Shown: one piece after another, positions 41,131 to 49,854 of the stretch
Layout: each line of letters begins with the position of its first letter
How positions within the stretch are numbered: position 1 is the stretch's first letter
DNA from: CALKJP01 sp046299555
GTDB lineage: Bacteria; Bacteroidota; Bacteroidia; JACCXN01
Length of the DNA stretch: 64,000 bases
Reading direction: 5' to 3'
Assembly (NCBI GenBank): GCA_046299555.1
Contig: JBKBHS010000001.1
Span: 1,116,001-1,180,000 of the forward strand
Notes under the pieces: model-generated
The model's input: only the letters and a program-made list of their open reading frames with translations
Told to the model about the DNA's origin: nothing
The model's database searches: none
Translations under genes and position numbers: made by a program

Positions 41131-42173
41131 TTTTTATCTCCAAATAAATTTATCTGAGCAATCCATTTACTTTTAATGCGAGGAATAAAATACTCAATCG
41201 TTAATAAAATTAAAGCTAATGCAATTAAGTATTGAAATCTGCTTTCATATTCGGTAAATATTTGTGATGCAAGTTCTGTTTTTTCCAATTTATTAATTTC
41301 ATCTAAAAATGAGTTAAGACTAGCATTTGAATTTGTTCCTCTTATATAAATACCATTTCCAATAGATGCAATTTGTTGTAAAAGCGATTCATTAAGTTTT
41401 GTTATAACAGTATTACCATCTTTATCAGTTTTGTATCCTACCATTTTATTGTTTTTATAAACGGGAATAGGCACCCCATTTGGAGAACCAAATCCCATGG
41501 TATGAATTATAATCCCGTTTTCTGATGCATTTTTAGCTGCAGATATTGCATCGTCTTCGTGATTTTCACCATCTGTAATAACTAAAATTACTTTACTTCG
41601 TTGTTGTTCTTCTTCTCGTGCAGTTAATGATTTTGTTGCTAGTTCAATGGCATTTCCAATAGCTGTACCTTGAGTAGGAATGTAACCTGTATTAATGGTA
41701 TTTAAAAATAATTTGGCAGCGGCATAATCGCTTGTAATAGGTAATTGAATATATGCTTCACCAGCAAAAACAATTATTCCTATTCGGTCTCCTTTTAAAT
41801 TATCTACAATTTTGGTGATAATTTGCTTTGCTCTTTCTAATCGGTTGGGTTGTAAATCTTCAGCATTCATACTGTTGGAAACATCCAAAGCAATCATTAA
41901 ATCAATGCCTTCTCGTTTTACTTCTTCAAGTTTTGAACCCAGTTGAGGATTTGCCATTGCAATAACTACTAATGCAAAAACAATTATTTGCAACCAAACT
42001 TTTAAACGGGTTTTACGCTCGGATAAGTTGGGCATTATTTTTTGAAGTAGGTTTAATTCAGCAAAACGGGAAAAAGCTTTTTTACGCCAGCGAAGCATCA
42101 TAATGTAAATGATGATCATCACCGGAATAAGCCAAAGCAGCTGCAAATATTCAATATGTTCAAACTTAAACAT
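41127..42173 (-). CDS. batB: BatB: membrane-anchored von Willebrand factor A protein
   Basis: 348 residues: two N-terminal membrane helices (YLQLLWLIPVMIIIYIMML; VWLQIIVFALVVIAMAN), then a VWA domain with the MIDAS motif DVSNS in ALDVSNSMNAEDLQPNRLE (DxSxS), the Thr and Asp MIDAS parts (IPTQGTAIGNAIELA; LVITDGENHEDDA), and a C-terminal helix YLIALALILLTIEYFIP. VWA domains bind partner proteins through a divalent metal. Paralogous with BatA, which lies directly upstream with no gap. Position and domain layout identify it as BatB. Confidence 0.93.
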   Translation of the reverse strand: MFKFEHIEYLQLLWLIPVMIIIYIMMLRWRKKAFSRFAELNLLQKIMPNLSERKTRLKVWLQIIVFALVVIAMANPQLGSKLEEVKREGIDLMIALDVSNSMNAEDLQPNRLERAKQIITKIVDNLKGDRIGIIVFAGEAYIQLPITSDYAAAKLFLNTINTGYIPTQGTAIGNAIELATKSLTAREEEQQRSKVILVITDGENHEDDAISAAKNASENGIIIHTMGFGSPNGVPIPVYKNNKMVGYKTDKDGNTVITKLNESLLQQIASIGNGIYIRGTNSNASLNSFLDEINKLEKTELASQIFTEYESRFQYLIALALILLTIEYFIPRIKSKWIAQINLFGDKK

Positions 42174-43172
42174 TTATGGTATGCTTCTGAATAAAGTATT
42201 TCGTAATATAAATTCTAACAAAATGCATAATGCTGCTAATGCAGCTAATGGCAAAAATGCCTCAGTTTTTTTTCTGAATTCAACTACATCAATTTTTGAT
42301 TTTTCTAATAAATCAATTTCTCTGTAAATCTCTTTTAATTTTTCGTTTCCGGTAGCACGATAATATTTTCCTCCCGTCATATCAGCAATTTTTTGAAGCA
42401 TTGGTTCATCAATATTTACTTCTTGATATTGATATTGTGTTGTTCCGAATGGAGTTTTTACAGGGAATGGGGCAGAACCGTGTGTACCAATACCAATTGT
42501 ATATACTCTTATTCCATATTCTTTAGCTATTTCAGCTGCAGTAAGTGGAGCAATAGAACCTGCAGTATTAACGCCATCAGTTAAAAGAATAATGACTTTA
42601 CTCACCGCTTCGCTGTCTTTTAAACGATTAACAGCTGTTCCTAAGCCCATACCAATTGCTGTTCCATCTTCGATCATCCCGTTTTTTATTTCCATAAATA
42701 AATTACGTAAAACGGTATGATCATTTGTAAGCGGGCATTGTGTAAATGCTTCACCGCTAAATACTACTAAACCAATGCGGTCATTTTTTCTTCCTGCTAT
42801 AAAATCAACGGCAATTTTTTTTGCGGCTTCCAAACGATTAGGTTTAAAATCTTCAGCCAGCATACTTCCTGAAATATCAAAAGCTATTACAATATCAATA
42901 CCTTCGGTAGTTACATTTTGCCAGTTGCTGCGTGTTTGTGGACGAGCCAATGCAATTATTAAAAAAACAATTGCTGCTAATCGTAATACAAATAGACTAT
43001 GCCTGAAATTAACTTTTACACCACGTTTTATGCCTTCAAAATTTCTAAAGGATGATAAGCGTATTTCAGGATGTGTTTTAGCTTCTTTAAACCAGTAAAT
43101 AATTACTGCTATTGGAATTATTAATAGCAGATAGAGATATTCAGGATTATTCCAGCTTACATTATCTATCAT
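42174..43172 (-). CDS. batA: BatA: membrane-anchored von Willebrand factor A protein
   Basis: 332 residues with the same plan as BatB: N-terminal helices (YLYLLLIIPIAVIIYWF; LFVLRLAAIVFLIIALARPQ), VWA domain with complete MIDAS DISGS in AFDISGSMLAEDFKPNRLE, DGTAIGMGLGTA and ILLTDGVNTAG, and a C-terminal helix LPLAALAALCILLEFIL. Its ATG overlaps the stop of the preceding BatI-like gene by 4 bp, and its stop directly abuts batB. Together they probably form a hetero-oligomeric envelope complex regulated by the MoxR ATPase. Confidence 0.93.
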   Translation of the reverse strand: MIDNVSWNNPEYLYLLLIIPIAVIIYWFKEAKTHPEIRLSSFRNFEGIKRGVKVNFRHSLFVLRLAAIVFLIIALARPQTRSNWQNVTTEGIDIVIAFDISGSMLAEDFKPNRLEAAKKIAVDFIAGRKNDRIGLVVFSGEAFTQCPLTNDHTVLRNLFMEIKNGMIEDGTAIGMGLGTAVNRLKDSEAVSKVIILLTDGVNTAGSIAPLTAAEIAKEYGIRVYTIGIGTHGSAPFPVKTPFGTTQYQYQEVNIDEPMLQKIADMTGGKYYRATGNEKLKEIYREIDLLEKSKIDVVEFRKKTEAFLPLAALAALCILLEFILRNTLFRSIP

Positions 43173-44191
43173 GGCTTCACCTCCTGTTCTTTAATTTCTT
43201 CTTTAATTTCTTCAACTTTTGTAAGCTGAATAAAATCTATTGCATTTTGTAAGCTTAATTCGTGCTCTTGAGGCAATGGTTGCGCCTTTGCAAATTTTAC
43301 TAAATCAGACAGCGATAATACTTGTTGTAATTTTTCTCTTAATTCTACTGAAAGCGCAAGACTACGAATACTCAATAAAATTTCTCCGGTTGTTTGCTCT
43401 AATGCAGAAATATGATAACGCTCTTCGATATACCAGCGTAATATTTCAGAAATTTCAGAATAATATTCTTTGATTTTTCCTTGTTGCCATAATTTTTTCT
43501 TATTAAGCTCATCTAATCTGCGCAATGCAATAACATGAGGAGGTTCAATAATTTTAACTTCTTCAACAACTTCGGTAGTTTTCTTTTTACGTTTTAAGAA
43601 ATATAAAACAATAAGTAGAATGATTATGATAGCTACCAGTCCACCAATAAAGTAGGGTAGTAGCTCTTTAAGTGTAAATGGAATATCAATTGGTTCTTTA
43701 ATATCTTTTATTTCCTGTGTGGTATCAACGGCTACGGTTTGAACTTCTATCAGTAAGGGTTGAGTTTCAAATGGGCGAGTAGTATCTAATGAATTATAAA
43801 ATGTAAAAGGAGGTATAACAACAAATCCGCTATCAAATGATGTTATAACATAGGTTTTACTTAACAGAATAGTTTTTTGATCGGTAGAAAGGGAGGTGTC
43901 TATTTCACTTTGTTCTACAATTTCAATTTTTTCTGTAATAGTATCCGTAAAAGTAGGCCAGATAATGGTATGTGCAGTATTGTTTTTTAATTCTGCCGGA
44001 TAACGAACATCAATTTTTAATTTGATATGTTCGCCAATTAAAATTTTTGCGGTATCAATTTTTGCAACGGCTGTGTGTATCTGAGCATAGGTATTTAATG
44101 CTACAATCCAAAGAGCCAAAAATAAAAATGCTGAAATTAATTTCTTAATTCCAGTTTTTAAAAATGTGGTATGTTGCTTTATGCAAATCAT
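43169..44191 (-). CDS. Bat-operon membrane protein upstream of batA (BatI-like)
   Basis: 340 residues: signal peptide (about residues 15-36, ending NTYAQ); a periplasmic beta-rich domain (TAVAKIDTAKILIGEHIKLKIDVRYP) comparable with the BatD N-terminus; one transmembrane helix near residues 178-200 (ELLPYFIGGLVAIIIILLIVLYFL); then a basic cytoplasmic helical domain (PPHVIALRRLDELNKKKLW, KEYYSEISEILRWYIEERY, TTGEILLSI). The Pro-Pro-His-x2-Ala and RWYIEERY motifs resemble the DUF4381-type proteins found between DUF58 and batA genes. The stop overlaps batA; the start overlaps the DUF58 stop by one base. Confidence 0.75.
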   Translation of the reverse strand: MICIKQHTTFLKTGIKKLISAFLFLALWIVALNTYAQIHTAVAKIDTAKILIGEHIKLKIDVRYPAELKNNTAHTIIWPTFTDTITEKIEIVEQSEIDTSLSTDQKTILLSKTYVITSFDSGFVVIPPFTFYNSLDTTRPFETQPLLIEVQTVAVDTTQEIKDIKEPIDIPFTLKELLPYFIGGLVAIIIILLIVLYFLKRKKKTTEVVEEVKIIEPPHVIALRRLDELNKKKLWQQGKIKEYYSEISEILRWYIEERYHISALEQTTGEILLSIRSLALSVELREKLQQVLSLSDLVKFAKAQPLPQEHELSLQNAIDFIQLTKVEEIKEEIKEQEVKP

Positions 44192-45069
44192 TATCTCAAA
44201 CTCCGCTCGCGCTTTTTAAATAGGTTTACCAAAGGTTTTATGTAAGGTTGATGGGTAGCTATTTCGGTAAAATCTACACCGCTTTTCATAAAAAGCGTAG
44301 ATAGTTTTTCATCACGTTGTTTTGCATTTAAGGCATATTGTTTTCTTACTCTTTCATCTGATGTATTTATCCATCTTACTTCTCCGCTTTCGGCATCAAT
44401 TAATCGTATCATTCCAACATCAGGAAGAATATGTTCTCGTTCATCATAAATTTTTAATGCTACGATATCGTGTTTTTTATTGGCAATTTTTAAAGCATCA
44501 TCAAAGTTTTCATCATCAAAATCGGAAATGACAAATGCAATGCAACGTTGTTTAATAATATTGGTTAAGTACTTTAGTGCTCCTGAAATATCAGTGCCTT
44601 TGTGCTCAGGTTCAAATTCAATTAGCTCACGAATAATACGTAGGATATGACTTTTTCCTTTTTTGGGTGGAATAAATTTTTCGATTTTATCGCTGAAAAA
44701 GATTACTCCAATTTTATCATTATTCTGAATAGCAGAAAAAGAAAGAACGGCACATAATTCAGTAATTAAATCTTGCTTTAGCTGAGTTCTTGTTCCAAAA
44801 GCTCTGGATCCACTTACATCAACTAATAACATTACAGTTAATTCACGTTCTTCTTCAAATACTTTTACAAATGGATGATTGTATCGGGCGGTAACGTTCC
44901 ATTCGATAGAGCGCACATCATCACCGGGTTGATATTCGCGCACTTCGCTAAAGGTCATTCCCTTTCCCTTAAAGGCACTATGATAGCTTCCGGAGAATAC
45001 CTGTGAAGATAATCCTCTGGTTTTAATTTCTATTTTTCGTACTTTTTTTAGTAGTTCAGCCGTTTCCAT
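44191..45069 (-). CDS. DUF58 domain protein (VWA-like) of the Bat operon
   Basis: 292-residue cytosolic protein. The DUF58 hallmark is REYQPGDDVRSIEWNVTARYNHPFVKVFEEERE, followed by a degenerate VWA core with MLLVDVSGSRAFG (DxSxS) and IAFVISDFDDENF. DUF58 proteins are nearly always found next to MoxR ATPases and are thought to be their effectors. It lies between moxR (42 bp gap) and the BatI-like gene (1 bp overlap). Confidence 0.92.
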   Translation of the reverse strand: METAELLKKVRKIEIKTRGLSSQVFSGSYHSAFKGKGMTFSEVREYQPGDDVRSIEWNVTARYNHPFVKVFEEERELTVMLLVDVSGSRAFGTRTQLKQDLITELCAVLSFSAIQNNDKIGVIFFSDKIEKFIPPKKGKSHILRIIRELIEFEPEHKGTDISGALKYLTNIIKQRCIAFVISDFDDENFDDALKIANKKHDIVALKIYDEREHILPDVGMIRLIDAESGEVRWINTSDERVRKQYALNAKQRDEKLSTLFMKSGVDFTEIATHQPYIKPLVNLFKKRERSLR

Positions 45070-45111
45070 GCATTTTAATATTCATCCATCAACAATCTAT
45101 CAAGGAATATT

Positions 45112-46140
45112 TTAAGGTACTTCAACCGTATTTAAAATTTCATTGATGATGTGTTCAACTGAAATGTTTTCAGCTTCGGCTTCGTAAGATAAACCAATAC
45201 GGTGGCGTAAAACATCATGGCAAACAGCTCTCACATCTTCAGGTATTACATAGCCTCTTCGTTTAATAAATGCATACGCTTTTGCTGCAATAGCCATGCT
45301 GATACTTGCACGAGGCGATGCACCAAAACTAATTAGTCCATCAAATTTTTCGAGTTTATTTTCTTTAGGGAAACGCGTAGCAAAAATTATATCTACAATG
45401 TATTGTTCAATTTTTTCATCCATGTAAACATCACGCACCAGTTTGCGAGCAGTGAGAATTTGTTCCGGAGAAATTACTTTTTTTACATTGGAGCCTAAAT
45501 CACCGCTCATGTTGCTGCGCAAGATTTTTTTCTCATCCTCTTTTTTAGGATAACTTAAAACTACTTTCAGCATAAAACGGTCAACTTGCGCTTCAGGTAA
45601 CTGATAGGTTCCTTCTTGTTCAATAGGGTTTTGAGTAGCCAATACTAAAAAGGGCTCGGGTAATTTAAATGTTTGTTCGCCAATGGTAACCTGACGTTCC
45701 TGCATAGCTTCCAATAATGCTGATTGCACTTTTGCAGGGGCACGGTTAATCTCGTCTGCTAATACAAAGTTTGAAAATATAGGCCCTTTTTTGATGGTAA
45801 ACTCTTCCTTTTTCTGATTGTAAATCATCGTTCCGATAAGGTCGGCAGGAAGTAAATCAGGAGTAAACTGTATACGGCTAAACTGTACATCAATAGCTGA
45901 TGAAAGTGTTTTAATGGCTAAAGTTTTAGCTAATCCCGGAACACCTTCTAATAAAATGTGTCCATTAGCTAAAAGTCCTATTAAAAGGCGCTCTACCATG
46001 TGGCGTTGCCCTACAATAACTTTGTCCATTTCCAGCATCAGTAAGTCCACAAAGGCACTTTCGCGCTGGATACGTTCATTCAATTCTTTAATATCAAACG
46101 ATGATGCGGATGATGTTACATCACTTGTATTTTCTAACAT
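45112..46140 (-). CDS. moxR: MoxR family AAA+ ATPase
   Basis: 342-residue AAA+ ATPase heading the Bat operon. Walker A GVPGLAKT (about residues 76-83), Walker B VLADEINRAP, the MoxR-specific QERQVTIGEQTF insertion, sensor 1 ATQNPIEQEG, the arginine-finger region PEAQVDRFMLKV and sensor 2 SPRASISMA. MoxR proteins act as chaperones that insert cofactors into or remodel VWA-containing partners, here DUF58, BatA and BatB. No -7 consensus is evident in the 135-bp spacer upstream. Confidence 0.95.
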   Translation of the reverse strand: MLENTSDVTSSASSFDIKELNERIQRESAFVDLLMLEMDKVIVGQRHMVERLLIGLLANGHILLEGVPGLAKTLAIKTLSSAIDVQFSRIQFTPDLLPADLIGTMIYNQKKEEFTIKKGPIFSNFVLADEINRAPAKVQSALLEAMQERQVTIGEQTFKLPEPFLVLATQNPIEQEGTYQLPEAQVDRFMLKVVLSYPKKEDEKKILRSNMSGDLGSNVKKVISPEQILTARKLVRDVYMDEKIEQYIVDIIFATRFPKENKLEKFDGLISFGASPRASISMAIAAKAYAFIKRRGYVIPEDVRAVCHDVLRHRIGLSYEAEAENISVEHIINEILNTVEVP

Positions 46141-46183
46141 ATCAGGAAATTTTAAAGGTATTTAATAGCAACGCAAATTTGTT

Positions 46184-46206
46184 AAAAAAAAGCGCTTACT
46201 AAGCCC
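46184..46206 (-). terminator. weak candidate terminator after the T9SS/metal-efflux operon
   Basis: Minus strand GGGCTTAGTAAGCGC (46206-46192) forms a short GCTT/AAGC hairpin followed by eight T's (46191-46184). The stem is short, so support is modest. Confidence 0.35.
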
Positions 46207-46275
46207 TTTCCCTGTTAAGAATTGTTAAGCTTTTTTTGTTGATAACTAAGGTGTTTAAGTATTTTAATGATTAAA

Positions 46276-48696
46276 TTACAATTGTATAATTTTCTGAATG
46301 GAGACATGCCCATTTTTATAGGTAGCTTTAATACATATAATACCAGGCTTAATATCTTGTAATTTTAGTTCTATTGTGTTTTTAAACTCTTTATTAAACT
46401 GTGTATAAATTAGCCTAGCTTGAATATCGTAAATTTCGATTAATGCAATGTTTTCTGTATTTGTGATATTTAATGATTGCCCATTTTTTAATGGATTAGG
46501 GTATAATTGAATAGATGTATTTATGTCAAAATTTTCTATTGTATTAATAGCAATAGTATAACAAGTTGATGTATCTATACAGCCGTTTTGATTAATGATT
46601 ACTGCATAATTACCGCTTTGTGTTGGACTAAAATATTGACTATTTGCAGCATTAATTAAACTATTTGTATTGCAATCCATCCATTGATAACTATTTGCAT
46701 TGTTATTTATAGCTTGAAGCGTATTCCCAACCACTGTTACATTTACATCAGGAATTACAACTGTAAGATTGGTTATTACTATACTATCGTTATTATTTAT
46801 ATCATTAAATATATCAATATAAGTACCACTTGTATTATATATATTATTGCCAACAATTACACTATCTCCGTTACAAATAGTAATATTTTGGGATGTTACA
46901 TTTGAATAATATCCAAAGGTGAAAATTCCTAAATCATTTATTTGATTATTAGAATTTATTTTGCCGTTTCCATTTCCTGAACATGTACCATTGGCTGTAC
47001 TAATAATATTATCCCAAGATGCTTCATTCCATCGGGCAATAGAAAGTTCATTACAATCGGTAATTGCACTTATTGATGCATCTTCCCAATATAAAGCTAT
47101 TTGAACAGTACTAGTTGAGTTGATTCTTTCTAAACTCCAATATTCTATATTGCTAACTGCAGAAAGCGGAGAATTAACTGGAGTAATTTGACTAAATGAA
47201 TTATCAAAGTATTCTGCTTTAATAATATCGTTGATAGTAGATGGAGCAGAGATTTCAATTCTTCTCCATTTTTGATTTTTACCAATAGGAAAAATAAATG
47301 AATCATTTCCTTTTTTAAGCAATGGTCCATTTACAAAGCTCACAGAGTTTCCCGCACTAGATGAAGCGTTATCTTCGATTGTTATTGTGAAATTATTGTT
47401 AGAGTTGATTTTTCCTGAATTTAGCTGTAAATGGCCAAATATTTTTATAATATTATTTAATGTAATACCTAAAACTGAATTATTATTTATGGTCAAATTA
47501 TGAAAGTTAATTGGACTGTTTCCACTTATTATTTGATTTATATTTCCATTAAGCTCAATTTCATTGTTATTAGTTATAAAAGTTCCATTTGCAATTACAT
47601 CTCCGCTTATTTTTAAAACTGAGGAAGTAAGGTGATTGACTGTTTTATTAGCATTTATTTGGATGGTATTAAATTGAAATTGTCCATTGCCTTGCAATGT
47701 GCTGTTTCCATTAAACAATGTACTTACGTTATCAGCCTGGATAACCCCTGAATTATTTATTGAATGAGTACTATTTAAAATTAGCTGACTATTGCCGGTT
47801 TGAATAATACTATCTTGTGGATGTATGTTTTCAATTAAAGTTCCTGAAAAATTAAGTTGAGAATTGCCATCTAATTTTAAATACATATTTACAGTACTTA
47901 GCGGCATATTTTGAATAATTCCACTAATATTAGCTGTACCTCCATTCATTACAAACTTTGGAGTGCCTGCACCGGGCAATTCACCAAACCAAATCAAATC
48001 ACCATTTAAATTTAATGTTCCACCATTAATTATAATAGTAGGATCGTAAATTCCAAATTCATTTTCTAATGCAATTTCTCCGTTGACGTTTAATGTTCCT
48101 CCATTCATTATAAATTGGCAAGAACCATTTGCATTGCCATCTGCTAATGCCATGGTTTGGGCTACAGTAATATTTCCTCCATTAAAATTAAAAACTCCAC
48201 CTAGGTCTAATAATAATCTTTGTCCGCAAGTTACTGTACCATTTTGCATGGTTGTAATACTGTTTTCACCGGTTATAAAACGTTGGCCAACGTTAATAGT
48301 TCCATTATTAATATTCATGGTTGCACCTAAATCAATTATTAAACGTCCATTATTACTTGGTGCAATTTGAAAAGTTCCAGAATTTACCGTAATGTTTGAG
48401 TTATTCCCAGTAACAGTTACATTATCAGTTGTTGAAAGATTAGCATTAATAGTAAGTTGCCCACCATTTGTAATGTTTAAAGTACTGGCAGTAAAGTTAG
48501 AATTTGTACTAATTACAGGATGTTGAGCCGCTCCTGTATAATTAACCGGATTGATATTTTTGGGAGTGTTATTAGTAGGAGTAGCAGACCAGTTGGAAGG
48601 GTTATTCCAATCGGAATTTACTGCACCGGTCCAATTTTGTGCTAATGAATTTAGTGTAAACGAAATTAAAGTTAATGCTGTTAAAAATGTTTTCAT
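46276..48696 (-). CDS. T9SS-secreted Asn-rich repeat protein at the end of the metal-efflux operon
   Basis: 806 residues. Signal peptide MKTFLTALTLISFTLNSLAQ, then a beta-helix-like region rich in Asn, Gly and Thr with about ten degenerate repeats of the type GGTLNVNGEI / GGTLNLNGDL / NGTINVG, similar to autotransporter and pectate-lyase-like stalks. A middle beta-domain has FIFPIGKNQKWRRIEIS. An Ig-like segment and a type A T9SS sorting domain (QLYPNPLKNGQSLNI, IEIYDIQARLIY, SIQKIIQL) end the protein. It starts only 16 bp behind the periplasmic adaptor gene with no visible promoter. The function is unknown; an adhesin or surface-layer role is a guess. Confidence 0.82.
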   Translation of the reverse strand: MKTFLTALTLISFTLNSLAQNWTGAVNSDWNNPSNWSATPTNNTPKNINPVNYTGAAQHPVISTNSNFTASTLNITNGGQLTINANLSTTDNVTVTGNNSNITVNSGTFQIAPSNNGRLIIDLGATMNINNGTINVGQRFITGENSITTMQNGTVTCGQRLLLDLGGVFNFNGGNITVAQTMALADGNANGSCQFIMNGGTLNVNGEIALENEFGIYDPTIIINGGTLNLNGDLIWFGELPGAGTPKFVMNGGTANISGIIQNMPLSTVNMYLKLDGNSQLNFSGTLIENIHPQDSIIQTGNSQLILNSTHSINNSGVIQADNVSTLFNGNSTLQGNGQFQFNTIQINANKTVNHLTSSVLKISGDVIANGTFITNNNEIELNGNINQIISGNSPINFHNLTINNNSVLGITLNNIIKIFGHLQLNSGKINSNNNFTITIEDNASSSAGNSVSFVNGPLLKKGNDSFIFPIGKNQKWRRIEISAPSTINDIIKAEYFDNSFSQITPVNSPLSAVSNIEYWSLERINSTSTVQIALYWEDASISAITDCNELSIARWNEASWDNIISTANGTCSGNGNGKINSNNQINDLGIFTFGYYSNVTSQNITICNGDSVIVGNNIYNTSGTYIDIFNDINNNDSIVITNLTVVIPDVNVTVVGNTLQAINNNANSYQWMDCNTNSLINAANSQYFSPTQSGNYAVIINQNGCIDTSTCYTIAINTIENFDINTSIQLYPNPLKNGQSLNITNTENIALIEIYDIQARLIYTQFNKEFKNTIELKLQDIKPGIICIKATYKNGHVSIQKIIQL

Positions 48697-48712
48697 GTTT
48701 TTTAATTAAAGA

Positions 48713-49843
48713 TTATTCTTCTGTATTTTTCATTGCCATCAGTAATTGATAAGCTCCTCTGATAACAATTTTTTTATTTTTTAGTTCATTGATTTTATCG
48801 CTTATTATTTCTGTATAATTATTTTCAGAGTTTCCTGTTTTTATTGGAATCAGTTCAAAGGTATTCGATTTATTTTGTACAAAAATATAACTTATTCCAT
48901 TATAATTTACGATGGCATCATTAGGCAGAACGGGAGCATTTTTAGTATTAATTTCAATTAATGCATTCATATACATTCCCGGTATAAGACTATGGTCGTA
49001 TTTGTCGAAATGGCAATGAGCCGTAATGTTTTTATCATTTGAAAAATCTTTACCAATTAATATTATTTCACATTGGTATTTTTTATCAGGATTATTATTG
49101 GTAAAGGCGAGTACTTTTTGTCCAATAAATAGTTTGTCTATATCTTTTTCGTAAACATTTAAGGCTAAGTGAATGTCTTCAGGATTTACTAGTTCAAAAA
49201 GTATATCACTTGGCTCTACATGTTTACCAATATTGATATTTACTTTGGATACATATCCATCAATAGGAGAGAGTAAGTTAATACTTTTGCTGATGGAGTT
49301 TTCATCGAGTTTATCAGTATTGATGAAAATTAGTTTTAATTTTTCACTTAAAGATTTAACTCTGATTTTTTGTGTTTGATATTCACTTAAAGCCAGTTGA
49401 TAAACCTTATCGCTGCTTGCCTGATTTTTATTTAACTCTTTTTGGCGTTCGTATTCTTTTTCTAAAAATTCCAATTTAGATTTTGCGGTTAAAAATTCTT
49501 CTTGCAATTGAACATATTGTTCATCTTCCATTATAGCAATTACTTCTCCTTTTTTTACATGCATGCCCGGTAATAGATGCGTTGATTTTAAATATCCTCC
49601 TAAAGGCATACTCACCGAAATCATATTTTGTGGTGGAACATCAATTTTTCCACTTAATTGTAATTGTGATGATAAAGTTTTATAGCTAATAGTATCGGTT
49701 TCTATTCCAATATTTTTTATTTGGTCATCACTAAGTACAATTTTATTTTCATTTGTTATTTCATTGTTGTTTTGATTTTCATTTTTATTGCCACAAGCGC
49801 TTAAAATGATAAGTAAAATCAATATATTATATATGCTTTTCAT
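48713..49843 (-). CDS. RND efflux periplasmic adaptor lipoprotein (CusB/CzcB type)
   Basis: 376 residues: lipoprotein leader MKSIYNILILLIILSAC, then membrane-fusion-protein domains in order: barrel-sandwich hybrid (ISVSMPLGGYLKSTHLLPGMHVKKGEVIAIMED), a coiled-coil hairpin (FLTAKSKLEFLEKEYERQKEL to VKSLSEKLKLIF), a lipoyl-like return strand (LLSPIDGYVSKVNINIGKHVEP), a beta-barrel (LNVYEKDIDKLFIGQKVLAF) and a membrane-proximal domain. It bridges the inner-membrane pump and the outer-membrane factor. Encoded 11 bp after the pump gene, and 16 bp before the T9SS protein. Class certain; the metal is unknown. Confidence 0.92.
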   Translation of the reverse strand: MKSIYNILILLIILSACGNKNENQNNNEITNENKIVLSDDQIKNIGIETDTISYKTLSSQLQLSGKIDVPPQNMISVSMPLGGYLKSTHLLPGMHVKKGEVIAIMEDEQYVQLQEEFLTAKSKLEFLEKEYERQKELNKNQASSDKVYQLALSEYQTQKIRVKSLSEKLKLIFINTDKLDENSISKSINLLSPIDGYVSKVNINIGKHVEPSDILFELVNPEDIHLALNVYEKDIDKLFIGQKVLAFTNNNPDKKYQCEIILIGKDFSNDKNITAHCHFDKYDHSLIPGMYMNALIEINTKNAPVLPNDAIVNYNGISYIFVQNKSNTFELIPIKTGNSENNYTEIISDKINELKNKKIVIRGAYQLLMAMKNTEE

Positions 49844-49854
49844 TTTAGTAAATT

